Positions 43,440-52,664 of a stretch of DNA of 64,000 nucleotides are shown piece after piece. The stretch spans positions 1-64,000 of the forward strand of contig NZ_JAJJOZ010000012.1 in the NCBI RefSeq assembly GCF_021653995.1, written 5' to 3'. The number at the start of each line of letters is the position of its first letter. Positions within the stretch are counted from its first letter, which is position 1. Below the pieces are notes generated by a model. That model had not been told where the DNA came from. It saw only the letters and a program-made list of their open reading frames with translations, and searched no databases. The position numbers and the translations under genes were made by a program. Origin of the DNA: Allopusillimonas lactea. Its GTDB lineage: Bacteria; Pseudomonadota; Gammaproteobacteria; Burkholderiales; Burkholderiaceae_B.

Positions 43440-44399
43440 ATGACAACTCCCAAACACGCCAAAGTACTGATTCTTGGTTCGGGCCCCGCAGGGTACAGCG
43501 CGGCGGTCTACGCTGCGCGCGCCAACCTGAACCCGGTGCTGGTCACAGGCCTGGAACAGGGCGGTCAACTGATGACCACCACAGATGTGGACAACTGGCC
43601 GGCAGACGCCCAGGGGGTGCAGGGTCCCGATCTCATGCAGCGCTTCCAGGCGCACGCCGAGCGCTTCAATACAGAAATGATCTTCGACCATATCACATCG
43701 GTCGACCTCTCCAAGCGCCCATTCACCCTCACCGGAGACACCGGCGCCCAATACACCTGCGATGCGCTCATCATCGCCACCGGCGCCTCCGCCCAGTACC
43801 TGGGCCTGCCCTCCGAGCAGGAATTCATGGGCCGCGGGGTGTCTGGCTGCGCCACCTGCGACGGTTTCTTTTATAAAAATCAAGATGTTATCGTTGTTGG
43901 GGGCGGCAATACCGCAGTCGAAGAAGCCCTGTACCTGTCCAATATCTGCCGCACCGTCACGCTGGTGCACAGGCGCGACAAATTCCGCGCCGAGCCCATT
44001 CTTACCGACAAGCTGATGGACAAGGTTAGCAACGGCAATATGCGCCTCAAGCTGTTCTACGAGCTCGAAGAAGTGCTGGGCGACCCAACCGGCGTCACCG
44101 GGGCGCGCCTGCGCAATAACCAGACCAACGAAACCGAAGAGCTGTCCGTCACCGGCGTCTTCATTGCCATCGGGCACAAACCCAACACTGGCATCTTCGA
44201 AGGCCAGCTCGATATGGAAAACGGCTACATTGTTACCCGCAGCGGCCTGCAGGGCCTGGCGACAATGACCTCCGTGCCGGGGGTGTTTGCCGCCGGCGAC
44301 GTGCAAGATCACGTATACCGCCAGGCCATCACCAGCGCCGGCACCGGCTGCATGGCTGCCCTTGATGCACAGCGTTGGCTGGAGAATGCCGCCGACTAA
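43440..44399 (+). CDS. trxB: Thioredoxin reductase
   Basis: A 319-residue low-Mr thioredoxin reductase. FAD loop GSGPAGYSAAVYAARA (residues 12-27), redox pair C137-A-T-C140, NADPH loop GGGNTAVEEA, and the C-terminal FAD motif FAAGDVQD. It reduces thioredoxin with NADPH in the cytoplasm. It is divergent from ftsK across 45 bases, and its 3' end overlaps the Smr gene by 14 bases. Confidence 0.97.
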   Translation: MTTPKHAKVLILGSGPAGYSAAVYAARANLNPVLVTGLEQGGQLMTTTDVDNWPADAQGVQGPDLMQRFQAHAERFNTEMIFDHITSVDLSKRPFTLTGDTGAQYTCDALIIATGASAQYLGLPSEQEFMGRGVSGCATCDGFFYKNQDVIVVGGGNTAVEEALYLSNICRTVTLVHRRDKFRAEPILTDKLMDKVSNGNMRLKLFYELEEVLGDPTGVTGARLRNNQTNETEELSVTGVFIAIGHKPNTGIFEGQLDMENGYIVTRSGLQGLATMTSVPGVFAAGDVQDHVYRQAITSAGTGCMAALDAQRWLENAAD

Positions 44400-45351
44400 C
44401 AGCGGGCGCAAAGGCGTTCTGGGCCACGGCCTCGAAAGCCTGAAGCGCCTGCGCAACAGCACCGATGGCGGCAGCGCGCCTTCTCCCGCCGCCGAAACCA
44501 AGCCTGTCAGCAAAAAACGCCAGAAAATGCTGCCGCCCGCAACGGCGCCGCGGCGCGTGCCCGTCACTGCATCCATCGGCCAGGCAGCATCGCAAGCGCG
44601 TTCGCAAGATACCCGCATCGGGCACGGCCGCGTTCCCAATGCCCGCAGCGGCCAGCGCAACGCTGGCGGCGGCAGTGGCGGCGGGGACGACAACGCTGGC
44701 AACCGTGGGGAGTACCGCACTACCTATAGCCCTACAGCGTCTAATAGCGAGCGCGCACCAAAACGGGGCGTACAGCCTGCAGGCACCCAGCAAACGCCAC
44801 CGGCGCCCTCCCCGGCCATCAGCCCCGCCGACGCAGCACTGTTCCGGCGCGCTGTGGCATCCGTGGCACCCATCAAAGATACGCGCCGCGCTATCTTGCC
44901 GCATGTCGCTCAAGACAGCCCCGACATCCTGCGCCAGCGGCGCGAAAGCGCCGCCGGCGAACCGCACCGCCCCATGCCGCCAGTGTCCGACGCCTTCACT
45001 CCAGCTTCGCAGCATGACGACGACACGCGATACCTGCGTAACGCCGACAGTGCCGGGCTGATCAAAGACCTCGAGCGCGGGCGTTGGGCGCCGCAGGCCG
45101 TGCTGGACCTGCATGGCGACACGCTGGAGCAAGCCCGCGAACGGCTCGACCGCTTTCTGGCGTCCTGCCTGGCGCACAATATACGGTGCGTACGCATCAT
45201 TCATGGCAAGGGCTATGGCTCGCGCGATGGGCAGCCTGTTCTTCGGTCAGCCCTGCGCCGCTGGCTGACGCAGCTGGCCACGGTACAGGCCTATGCGCAA
45301 TGCAATGAAGAAGACGGCGGCGCCGGCGCCGTGCATGTGCTGCTTGATTGA
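44386..45351 (+). CDS. Smr-domain protein with long disordered N-terminus
   Basis: A 321-residue protein. The Smr domain is about 238-321, with VLDLHGDTLEQARERLDRFL and IIHGKGYGSRDGQPVLRSAL, the DLHG and HGxG motifs of Smr nucleases linked to ribosome rescue and DNA handling. The first 210 residues are low complexity (Pro-, Ala-, Ser-, Arg-rich, with a run of Gly), except for an FRRAVASVAPI segment usual before Smr domains. Stand-alone Smr proteins are commonly near 200 residues, so the N-terminus is extended. Translation is coupled to trxB. Confidence 0.88.
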   Translation: MPPTNSGRKGVLGHGLESLKRLRNSTDGGSAPSPAAETKPVSKKRQKMLPPATAPRRVPVTASIGQAASQARSQDTRIGHGRVPNARSGQRNAGGGSGGGDDNAGNRGEYRTTYSPTASNSERAPKRGVQPAGTQQTPPAPSPAISPADAALFRRAVASVAPIKDTRRAILPHVAQDSPDILRQRRESAAGEPHRPMPPVSDAFTPASQHDDDTRYLRNADSAGLIKDLERGRWAPQAVLDLHGDTLEQARERLDRFLASCLAHNIRCVRIIHGKGYGSRDGQPVLRSALRRWLTQLATVQAYAQCNEEDGGAGAVHVLLD

Positions 45352-45407
45352 CCGAGCTTGGCAGCGGCCGGTTGGCGCGCTTGGCGGATAAGAGCCGTAA
45401 AAATACA

Positions 45408-45443
45408 AAAAGGTTGGCAACGCTATCGTGTTGCCAACCTTTT
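45408..45443. terminator. Bidirectional terminator between smr and lysR
   Basis: A 13-bp perfect stem (AAAAGGTTGGCAA and complement) with a 10-base loop, A-rich on the left and T-rich on the right. It serves the two converging transcripts. The rest of 45352-45658 shows no gene. Confidence 0.9.
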
Positions 45444-45658
45444 CGCTTTTATATTTTTTATGGGACCAGCTTTGGTATTGTGTCGCCTTATTCTGGCGGT
45501 GCCCATGCAGGGCATGTCTCCTCACCTGCATGTGCAGCATTCTGACGGATATTGTTCGTTATGACACTTAGGGTATGCACTATATTAGGGAATGCCCTAG
45601 ATTGCTCTGATCCTCCCGCCACCCAAACGCTGCAACGCGCCTAACGCATCTAGCGTGC

Positions 45659-46561
45659 CTAACGCCGCAACGCCTCTTTCTTGATCAAGTCGTACAGCAC
45701 ACGCGCCACGGGCGATAGCGGGTTGTTCTTCCGGTGCAGAAGGCCCAATGTCCTGGACACCTCAGGCTCGACCAGCGAAATACCCTTAAGCGTGGAGTGG
45801 TTATTTGCGGGCAAGGCTAGCTTGGGCACCGCTGCAACACCCAGGCCGACCTCCACCAGGCCAAGCAACGATGACACGTGCGCCACTTCGTAAAAACCGG
45901 TAGGGCGACGCGCAGTCTGCGCCAAGGCGGAATCCAGCAACACCCGATTGCCGCTACTCTTGCCCACCGCAATGAAGCGCTCGTCGCCCAACTCCTCCCA
46001 GCGCACCTTGCGTCGCCGCGCCAAGCGGTGGCCGCTGTGCACTGCCAGCACAAAGCGTTCGGTGAAAATGGGTTCGAAATGGATATCCATTTCCTGTGTC
46101 CCCACAAAATTGATACCGAAATCCGCCCGTCGATTCAGCACATCGTTGAGCACCGTATTGGCACCCTCGTCCAGGATTCGCACACGGATATTGGGGTAAT
46201 GCCGGGTAAAGGTGGTGATCACGCTAGGCAGAAAGTAATAGGCCGCTGACGGCACACACGCCACCGACACCACACCTGTGCGGTGGGCGGCCAGATCTTC
46301 GATCCCCAGCATCGCGCTCTCCAGTTCATCCAGCGCACTTCGCGCACGTTCCAGAAAGACACGCCCCACGTTGGTGAGCTGCACATGACGTGTGCTGCGC
46401 TCGAAGAGGCGCACACCCAGCAAACCCTCCAGCTTTTCGATGCGCCGGCTAAGCGCCGGCGGCGAGATACTCAACGCATCGGCAGCTGCACGAAACGAAA
46501 GGGATTCCGCGACAGCCACAAAGGCCTGCAGTTCCTGAAGGTCAAATTTGATGCGTGCCAT
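45659..46561 (-). CDS. LysR-family regulator, probable controller of galD-bug
   Basis: A 300-residue LysR protein. Helix-turn-helix LQELQAFVAVAESLSFRAAADALSISPPALSRRIEKLE near the N-terminus, then a substrate domain. I chose MARIKFD (ATG at 46561) as the start; the in-frame ATG at 46591 would place the palindrome at 46589-46600 partly inside the gene. It is divergent from galD with about 60 bases between them, so it should control that operon and itself. Confidence 0.9.
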   Translation of the reverse strand: MARIKFDLQELQAFVAVAESLSFRAAADALSISPPALSRRIEKLEGLLGVRLFERSTRHVQLTNVGRVFLERARSALDELESAMLGIEDLAAHRTGVVSVACVPSAAYYFLPSVITTFTRHYPNIRVRILDEGANTVLNDVLNRRADFGINFVGTQEMDIHFEPIFTERFVLAVHSGHRLARRRKVRWEELGDERFIAVGKSSGNRVLLDSALAQTARRPTGFYEVAHVSSLLGLVEVGLGVAAVPKLALPANNHSTLKGISLVEPEVSRTLGLLHRKNNPLSPVARVLYDLIKKEALRR

Positions 46562-46588
46562 GCAATTATCCTTAATAAAGTTGCAATT

Positions 46589-46600
46589 CACTGATCAGTG
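46589..46600. promoter_or_regulatory. 12-bp perfect palindrome in the lysR-galD divergent region
   Basis: CACTGATCAGTG is fully symmetric and lies between the two divergent start codons. It is a candidate LysR operator, though it does not have the common T-N11-A spacing. Confidence 0.45.
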
Positions 46601-46621
46601 TGACTGTCGCATGATACGCCC

Positions 46622-47731
46622 ATGGAACTCGAAATACCTTGTGTAATGATGCGCGGCGGCACCTCCAGGGGTCCCTACTTTCGCGCCGAAGATCTGCCCG
46701 CCGACCCGGCGCAACGCGATCGCATATTGCTGCAGGTCATGGGATCGCCACATGTGCTCCAGGTAAACGGCCTGGGTGGCGGCAACTCGCTGACCAGCAA
46801 AGTGGCGATCGTGTCGCGTTCGCAAAGGCCTGGCTGCGATGTCGACTATTTATTCGCCCAAGTGGCCATTGAACAGGAAACCGTGGACACACGCCCCAAT
46901 TGCGGCAACCTGCTGTCGGGCGTGGGGCCTTATGCCATCGAAGAAGGCCTCGTGCCGGCTTGCGATGGCATCACATCCGTGCGCATCTTCAATGTAAACA
47001 CTAACACACTGGTCGAGGCAGCCGTACCGACGCCACATGGCCGCGTGAATTATGAAGGTGACACACGTATCGACGGGGTGCCCGGCACCGGCGCGGCGAT
47101 CGTACTGAACTTCCTGGACGTACAGGGCGGCATAACCGGCGCGCTGTTTCCAACCGGGGCCCGCATAGATGTCATCGACGGTGTCGCCGTAACATGCATC
47201 GACGCGGCTATGCCTGTAGCGATCGTCGATGCTGCGTCCTTTGGCCTGCGCGGCAACGAAGCCCCCGAGGCGCTGGATGCCGACCGGCCGCTACTGGCGC
47301 GCCTGGAGGCGTTGAGGCGCGAAGCGGGTCTTCGCATGGGCCTTGGGGATGTCTCGGAAAGCGTCGTCCCCAAACTGATTATCGCCAGCCCCGCCGGCCC
47401 TCGCGCGGTGCAGTCGCGATATTTAACGCCACACCGCTGTCACAAGGCACATGCGGTCACCGGGGCCATCGCGGTCGCAAGCAGCTTCGCCATTCCAGGC
47501 ACTGTCACACATCGCATGTGCGACATACACGACGACGACCGCCGCGTTGCCGTGCTGCATCCTGCGGGGTGCCTTGAGATTGCACTGGATATTTGCATTA
47601 AGGATGACAATGTGCGTATCGCTCGCGCAGGCGTGATCCGCACCGCCAGAAAGATCATGAAGGGAACGGTATTCGTTTCCGATGACCACGCTGCCGCTTG
47701 CAGCAAACACGTAGAGCCCGCCGCTGCCTGA
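46622..47731 (+). CDS. galD: 4-oxalomesaconate tautomerase (GalD / PrpF family)
   Basis: A 369-residue PrpF-fold isomerase. Conserved parts include CVMMRGGTSRGPYF, GLGGGNSLTSKVAIV and RPNCGNLLSGVGPYA. Close in pattern to GalD, which turns the keto form of 4-oxalomesaconate into the enol form in gallate breakdown; PrpF proteins isomerise aconitates instead. No gallate dioxygenase, hydratase or aldolase gene is nearby, so the substrate is not certain. The downstream Bug protein suggests uptake of a tricarboxylate or related acid. Confidence 0.85.
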   Translation: MELEIPCVMMRGGTSRGPYFRAEDLPADPAQRDRILLQVMGSPHVLQVNGLGGGNSLTSKVAIVSRSQRPGCDVDYLFAQVAIEQETVDTRPNCGNLLSGVGPYAIEEGLVPACDGITSVRIFNVNTNTLVEAAVPTPHGRVNYEGDTRIDGVPGTGAAIVLNFLDVQGGITGALFPTGARIDVIDGVAVTCIDAAMPVAIVDAASFGLRGNEAPEALDADRPLLARLEALRREAGLRMGLGDVSESVVPKLIIASPAGPRAVQSRYLTPHRCHKAHAVTGAIAVASSFAIPGTVTHRMCDIHDDDRRVAVLHPAGCLEIALDICIKDDNVRIARAGVIRTARKIMKGTVFVSDDHAAACSKHVEPAAA

Positions 47732-47762
47732 GCACGCGGCAATAAATATTACGGAGACTGCC

Positions 47763-48743
47763 ATGAGGCATACACTGATCGCGGGCGCAATACTCGCCTT
47801 GACCACCACTGCGGCGGCACTTTTGCCCACCGACCAGGCACGCGCCGACACCTACCCCTCCCGCACAATCACCATTGTGGTGCCGACCGCGCCAGGCGGT
47901 GGCAACGATGCTATGGCGCGCATACTGGCCGAAAAGATGAGCGCTAATCTTGGCCAGCCCGTCATCGTCGAAAACAAACCCGGCGCCAACGGCGCCATCG
48001 CCTCGCAATATGTGGCACGAGAGAAGCCAGACGGCTACAGCATTCTGTTCGGCTATATCGCCACCCACGCCATCAACCCGGCGATACAAAAGCTGCGTTA
48101 CGATCCGATCAAAGATTTTGCTACGATCGGCGAAGTAGCCACCTCTCCTACTCTGCTGATCGTCAACAAGGATCTGCCTGCTGCCAACGTTCAAGAACTG
48201 ATCGCGCTGGCACGCAAGCCCGGCGCCAATATCAACTATGCATCCGCGGGCACCGGCACCGCACCGCATGCCGCAGGCGCCTTGTTCAATCTGGCCACCG
48301 GCACACAGATGCAGGACATCCCGTACAAGGGTTCCAACCCAGCCATGATGGATACGATAGGCGGCACCACGCAGGTCATGTTCCCCAGCCTGTTCAGCGC
48401 CGAACCCCACATCAAGAACGGTGCAGTACGGGCACTGGCCGTAGCTGGCGAGGAACGATCGCCCGTGTTTCCGGACTTGCCCACTCTCAAGGAACTGGGC
48501 GTGGATGTAGCCGTGGATCAGTGGTACGCCATGTTTGCGCCCGCCGGCACGCCCGCCCCTGTCGTTCAACGCCTTAATCAGGCATTGAACACCGCGCTGA
48601 ACGACCCGGAAGTCAAACGCAAGTTCATCGCACAGGGGGCGACAGTGCGGCCAGGCACGCCCGATGCGCTGGCGCAACTGGTTTCTTCCGACCTCATCAA
48701 ATGGAAGAAGGTGGTCGCGCAGACGGGCATGCAGGTCAACTGA
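47763..48743 (+). CDS. Bug/TctC-family periplasmic solute-binding protein
   Basis: A 326-residue exported protein with a signal peptide to about residue 28 (ARAD), then TYPSRTITIVVPTAPGGGNDAMAR and ENKPGANGAIASQYVAREKPDGYSIL. It binds a small organic acid in the periplasm. It follows galD by 31 bases and shares its transcript, which points to a ligand in the same pathway. A terminator follows. Confidence 0.93.
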   Translation: MRHTLIAGAILALTTTAAALLPTDQARADTYPSRTITIVVPTAPGGGNDAMARILAEKMSANLGQPVIVENKPGANGAIASQYVAREKPDGYSILFGYIATHAINPAIQKLRYDPIKDFATIGEVATSPTLLIVNKDLPAANVQELIALARKPGANINYASAGTGTAPHAAGALFNLATGTQMQDIPYKGSNPAMMDTIGGTTQVMFPSLFSAEPHIKNGAVRALAVAGEERSPVFPDLPTLKELGVDVAVDQWYAMFAPAGTPAPVVQRLNQALNTALNDPEVKRKFIAQGATVRPGTPDALAQLVSSDLIKWKKVVAQTGMQVN

Positions 48744-48763
48744 GAGAGCGCCTCGTTCAGGCC

Positions 48764-48801
48764 GCGCGTGAACCGACCAATCAGGCCGGTTCACGCGCTT
48801 T
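48764..48801. terminator. Terminator between bug and the EamA gene
   Basis: A perfect 12-bp stem (GCGCGTGAACCG and complement) with an 11-base loop, followed by TTTG. It lies where the galD-bug and EamA transcripts converge. Confidence 0.8.
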
Positions 48802-48899
48802 GTCTACACGGACAAAGTAGCACCCCGGCCCGCAGCTGCCCGAATGCGCCCGACTTCAACTGGCTAATGCCATTGAGGGGCGCAACGTGCAGGCTGCGT

Positions 48900-49787
48900 T
48901 CAAGCGGCCCGCCGCTGCCGACTCACAAGCACTATCGCAATGCCGCCCAGTACCAGGGCGCACGCCGCGACGATGCGCAGCGTCAGTATTTCATCCAGCA
49001 GAGCGATGCCGGCCAGCACACTGATTACCGGCACACTCAACTGCACCGTACTGGCTTTCAACACCGATAGTTCGCGCATGGCGCCATACCACAGCGCATA
49101 GCCCATACCCGATGCCACCGCCCCCGACAACACGGCATACATAGCGCCTTCCAGATCGGTGTTCAGCACAGCCAAAAATGGTAACGCACAGGCTAGAGCA
49201 AACGGCACTGCGCGCAGAAAATTACCAGTGGTTTCCGCAAGCGGATCTGCGACGCCCTTACCCAATATCGAATACCACCCCCAGCTCGCCCCGGCCACGA
49301 TCATTAGCGCCGCACTGCCCAGCGGCGGTGCGCTGCCACCTGGCAGCAGTAGATACACTAAACCGGAAATACCCAGCAGCAAACCCGCTGTGCCAGCCAG
49401 CGACAGCCGTTCTCCCTTGAGCATGCCATACAGAATCATGCTGAGCTGCACCGCGCCAAACAATAGCAGCGCGCCTGTACCCGCTTCCATCCGGACATAA
49501 GCAAAGGAAAACGTGATGGCGTAGAGGATTAACGCAAAAGCACCGCGCCAGCTGCCTCGCACGGGTGCACCTGCGCCAGTGACACCAAGCAGGATATACA
49601 GCATGGCCGCCCCGCTGCTCATGCGGAGCAAGGTGAAGCTGGCCGGGTCGATATGCGCGCCCTTGAGCGCCAGCCTGCAGAGAATTGAATTACCCGCAAA
49701 ACAAAGCATGGCCACACAAACCAGTGCGCTCAGCCTCAATGCGGTACAGCGCCCGTCCTGATCTGCATCGTTCTGCTTGGCCAGCAT
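48900..49787 (-). CDS. EamA/DMT-family transporter
   Basis: A 295-residue protein with ten hydrophobic segments in two EamA repeats; the first repeat has LCFAGNSILCRLALKG and FTLLRMSSGA, the second WGWYSILGKG and LSVPVISVLAGIALLDEILT. Such carriers export metabolites or amino acids. It lies 132 bases after the methyltransferase gene on the same strand. Substrate unknown. Confidence 0.88.
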   Translation of the reverse strand: MLAKQNDADQDGRCTALRLSALVCVAMLCFAGNSILCRLALKGAHIDPASFTLLRMSSGAAMLYILLGVTGAGAPVRGSWRGAFALILYAITFSFAYVRMEAGTGALLLFGAVQLSMILYGMLKGERLSLAGTAGLLLGISGLVYLLLPGGSAPPLGSAALMIVAGASWGWYSILGKGVADPLAETTGNFLRAVPFALACALPFLAVLNTDLEGAMYAVLSGAVASGMGYALWYGAMRELSVLKASTVQLSVPVISVLAGIALLDEILTLRIVAACALVLGGIAIVLVSRQRRAA

Positions 49788-49919
49788 GCTGTCTCCCGAT
49801 GTGGCCGATTTTTGGTTTTACATTCATGCGAGCACATATGCATGATCAGCCATGGATGTCGATTTTAGCAGCTCACCTTGCCCGCGCTACGCCACCGGGC
49901 GCACGGATACCCGAGCCAA

Positions 49920-50570
49920 TCAGGCGGGGGCAACCCCTTCGTCTTCACGCCGGCGCCAGACACTGGCCAGCCACGGCTGTTGCGCGCGCGGCAGCCCGGC
50001 AGGCCGGTAGTAATGTTCAAGCTCATCGAAGCCAGCCGCCGCGAGCAATGCCTGCCAAGAGGACAGATCATGGTAAGACCCGTAGCGCGGGCCGTTCCAG
50101 CCTTCTTGATTCTGCCCATGCGGGTTGGAGCTGAACAACACGCCGCGCGGCTTGAGCGACGCCCGCAATTGCCGCAGCACGCGCGGCAGCTCCTGCACGG
50201 GTACATGGAACAGCACGGCATTCGCGAATATGCCGTCAAAGTAGCTGTCGGGCAAGGCCAGATCGAGCAGGTTTTGCTGCAAAACTTCACAGCCGGAGCT
50301 GGCACGCGCCATCTCAACGAAGTGCTCGGCGCCATCCAGCCCGATGGCGCGGTGCCCGAGCGCACTGAAGGTTTTCAGGTCGCGCCCCGGCCCACACCCC
50401 AGGTCTAGCAGTGTGTAGGGCGGAGGGCCTTCGATATGACGCAGCAACGCTGCAATATTCTGGCTGACATCATGATCCTGCGTACCGGCGCGAAACGATT
50501 GCGCATTGTCGTTGTAATGCGCAATCGTCAACGCGGTGATCCGGCGCAGGGTTTCTTCATCGAGTGTCAT
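49920..50570 (-). CDS. Class I SAM-dependent methyltransferase
   Basis: A 216-residue methyltransferase. SAM-binding motif I is LLDLGCGPGRDL (about 49-60), then IGLDGAEHFVEMA and PDSYFDGIFANAVLFHVP, the type-11 methyltransferase pattern. The acceptor is not predictable. I took the ATG at 50570 (MTLDEE); one at 50576 is also possible and neither has a clear ribosome site. It is 35 bases after the Bug gene. Confidence 0.87.
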   Translation of the reverse strand: MTLDEETLRRITALTIAHYNDNAQSFRAGTQDHDVSQNIAALLRHIEGPPPYTLLDLGCGPGRDLKTFSALGHRAIGLDGAEHFVEMARASSGCEVLQQNLLDLALPDSYFDGIFANAVLFHVPVQELPRVLRQLRASLKPRGVLFSSNPHGQNQEGWNGPRYGSYHDLSSWQALLAAAGFDELEHYYRPAGLPRAQQPWLASVWRRREDEGVAPA

Positions 50571-50605
50571 GGGCATGCAATATGGAAGCCGTCGACTCCC
50601 CAAGC

Positions 50606-51571
50606 TTACTCGATCTTGATGCCGGCCTCATCCACGACTTTCTGGATCGCCACGGTATCCTCGCGGATCTGCGTGGCAAAGGCGGATGCCGAGCCGCCGC
50701 CCGCCGCAGCGCCCTTGTCTGCCAGCACTTTCTCAACTTCGGGCAGTTTGAGGATCTCATTGATCTCTTTGTTCAACTGTGTGGTCACTTCCGCGGGCAT
50801 CCCAGCCGGCCCCAGAACCCCGAACCACTGCCCCATGGTCACTGCCGGATAGCCAACCTCCTTCATGGTGGGCACATCGGGCAGCAGGGGGATGCGTGAG
50901 GGGCTGACCACAGCAATGCCAATGAGTTTACTGGCCTTGATATTGGGCACCATAAGCGGCGGTGAATCGACATTCATGTCAACCTCGCCGGACAGCAGGT
51001 CGTTCAATGCTTGTGCGCTGCCCTTGTAGGGGATATGCAGCAACTTTACATCGGCAGCCTTGGCAAATTGCGCCGCTGCCAGATGCTGGGAACTGCCCAC
51101 ACCCGAAGAGGCATAGCGCAAACCACCCTTCCTGGCCAGCGCCATGAACTCATCCATATTCTTCACCCCCAGTTTGGGCGTGACCGTCAGGATCAACGGT
51201 GTGCTGGCAACCATGGCAATCGGTGTGAAGTCTTTGTTTACATCGTAAGGCAGATTCTTATAAAGGGCTGGCGCCGTCGCGTTGGAATTCGAGTGCCCCA
51301 TGAGCAGCGTATAGCCGTCGGGCTTGGCGCGCACCACCAGGTCAGCCGCAATCGTGCCGGCGGCGCCGGGCTTGTTCTCTACCACGAAAGTCTGGCCCAG
51401 ACGCGCTTCCAAATGCCTCGAGATCAACCGCGCAACAACGTCGGTGAAACCCCCGGGGCTGAAACCCACGATCATGGTGACCGGTTTGTCGGGATAGGCC
51501 GCGTGCGCCGCAGCGCCGGCGGTCGCCAGCATGGCAGCAGCCAGCGTAATGGCAATCTTGTTTTTGATCAT
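50606..51571 (-). CDS. Bug/TctC-family periplasmic solute-binding protein
   Basis: A 321-residue exported protein. Signal peptide to about residue 23 (AHAA), then YPDKPVTMIVGFSPGGFTDVVAR and ENKPGAAGTIAADLVVRAKPDGYTLL. The start at 51571 has GGGAGAG upstream and begins the signal peptide; longer in-frame starts do not. It follows the HMG-CoA-lyase-like gene by 88 bases and is probably part of its operon, so its ligand may be the acid processed by that enzyme pair. Confidence 0.93.
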   Translation of the reverse strand: MIKNKIAITLAAAMLATAGAAAHAAYPDKPVTMIVGFSPGGFTDVVARLISRHLEARLGQTFVVENKPGAAGTIAADLVVRAKPDGYTLLMGHSNSNATAPALYKNLPYDVNKDFTPIAMVASTPLILTVTPKLGVKNMDEFMALARKGGLRYASSGVGSSQHLAAAQFAKAADVKLLHIPYKGSAQALNDLLSGEVDMNVDSPPLMVPNIKASKLIGIAVVSPSRIPLLPDVPTMKEVGYPAVTMGQWFGVLGPAGMPAEVTTQLNKEINEILKLPEVEKVLADKGAAAGGGSASAFATQIREDTVAIQKVVDEAGIKIE

Positions 51572-51659
51572 GTCTCCTACTCTCCCTTTCTTTATCATGG
51601 AGTTGGTACTACAGGAACAACAAAACTTACGACACCAGACGAGCATATACCGCACGGGA

Positions 51660-52664
51660 TCAGCCTTCCTCCCTCGCCAACGCTCGCTCGCGAATTTGCG
51701 CAAGATCGGGAGGCGGCGGGAAACGCTTGCCAGATTTGCCCGCCTTCATGACCTGCCCGGGCACGTCGTGCCCAACCATGTCGGCCATCTGGCGCGCACA
51801 GGCGACCAGCCGGTCTAGGTCTACGCCAGTTTGCAGCGCCATGCAGGCCAGCATATGTACGAGATCTTCGGTGCATATGTTGCCCGTCGCGCCCGGCGCA
51901 TAAGGGCAACCGCCTAGCCCTGCCAACGAAGCATCATAACGGTCGATACCAGCAGCCAGGCCGGCGATGACGTTGGCCAGCCCCATGCCACGGGTGTTGT
52001 GAAAATGCAGGGTTAGTGCCAGGCCCTTCCAGCGTTGCGCCAAGCCTCGGCAGAGGGCGTCAACCTGCGCAGGGTTGGCCATGCCGGTGGTATCGCAGAG
52101 GGTAATACCCTGGGCGCCGCGGTCAGCGAAATAATCCCCCAGGCGAAGAACCTCCTCGGGTGGCACATCACCTTCCATTGGGCAGCCGAAGGCCGTCGAA
52201 ATAGAAACATTCACAGCCGTCTGACCAGCCATCCGGTCAACGATGTGCCCCAGCACCGTGGCCGATTGCTTGCGCGTCATGCGCAGATTGGCCAGGTTAT
52301 GGGTTTCACTGGCGGACATCACCAGGTTGATTTCGTCCACCCCGCATTCCTGGGCACGCTCAGCGCCACGCATATTGGGCACCAGCGCCACATAGGCAAC
52401 ACCGGGCATGCGCTCGATACCACGCATCACCGCTTCCGCGTCGCGCAGGGCGGGAATCGCCTTGGGGGAGGTAAAGGACGTTGCTTCGATCTTGGCCAGG
52501 CCGGTACGGCTCAATGCATTGATCAATGCGATCTTTTCGTCGGTGGGCACGAACACTGGCTCAATCTGCAGCCCATCCCGCATCGATACGTCATTGACGT
52601 AAACGCGGCGCGGCGCCCCCGCCAGCCATGAACTGCCCTCGCCCGTGTGATTGCCGGCATCCAT
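51660..52664 (-). CDS. Hydroxymethylglutaryl-CoA lyase family protein
   Basis: A 334-residue DRE-TIM metallolyase. NDVSMRDGLQIE (Asp25, Arg29), STAFGCPMEGDVPPE, LHFHNTRGMGLAN and the cysteine loop GGCPYAPGATGNICTED are all present. The family cleaves 3-hydroxy-3-methylglutaryl-CoA or similar 3-hydroxyacyl-CoA to acetyl-CoA or pyruvate plus a keto product. Its start overlaps the CoA-transferase stop by one base, and the very strong GGAGGTGATC ribosome site lies inside that gene. So a CoA-transferase activates an acid and this enzyme splits it. Confidence 0.9.
   Translation of the reverse strand: MDAGNHTGEGSSWLAGAPRRVYVNDVSMRDGLQIEPVFVPTDEKIALINALSRTGLAKIEATSFTSPKAIPALRDAEAVMRGIERMPGVAYVALVPNMRGAERAQECGVDEINLVMSASETHNLANLRMTRKQSATVLGHIVDRMAGQTAVNVSISTAFGCPMEGDVPPEEVLRLGDYFADRGAQGITLCDTTGMANPAQVDALCRGLAQRWKGLALTLHFHNTRGMGLANVIAGLAAGIDRYDASLAGLGGCPYAPGATGNICTEDLVHMLACMALQTGVDLDRLVACARQMADMVGHDVPGQVMKAGKSGKRFPPPPDLAQIRERALAREEG

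Noticed and set aside
43416..44720. Minus-strand frame of 434 codons opposite trxB and smr
   Set aside because: trxB on the plus strand is complete and conserved; the antisense translation is low complexity.
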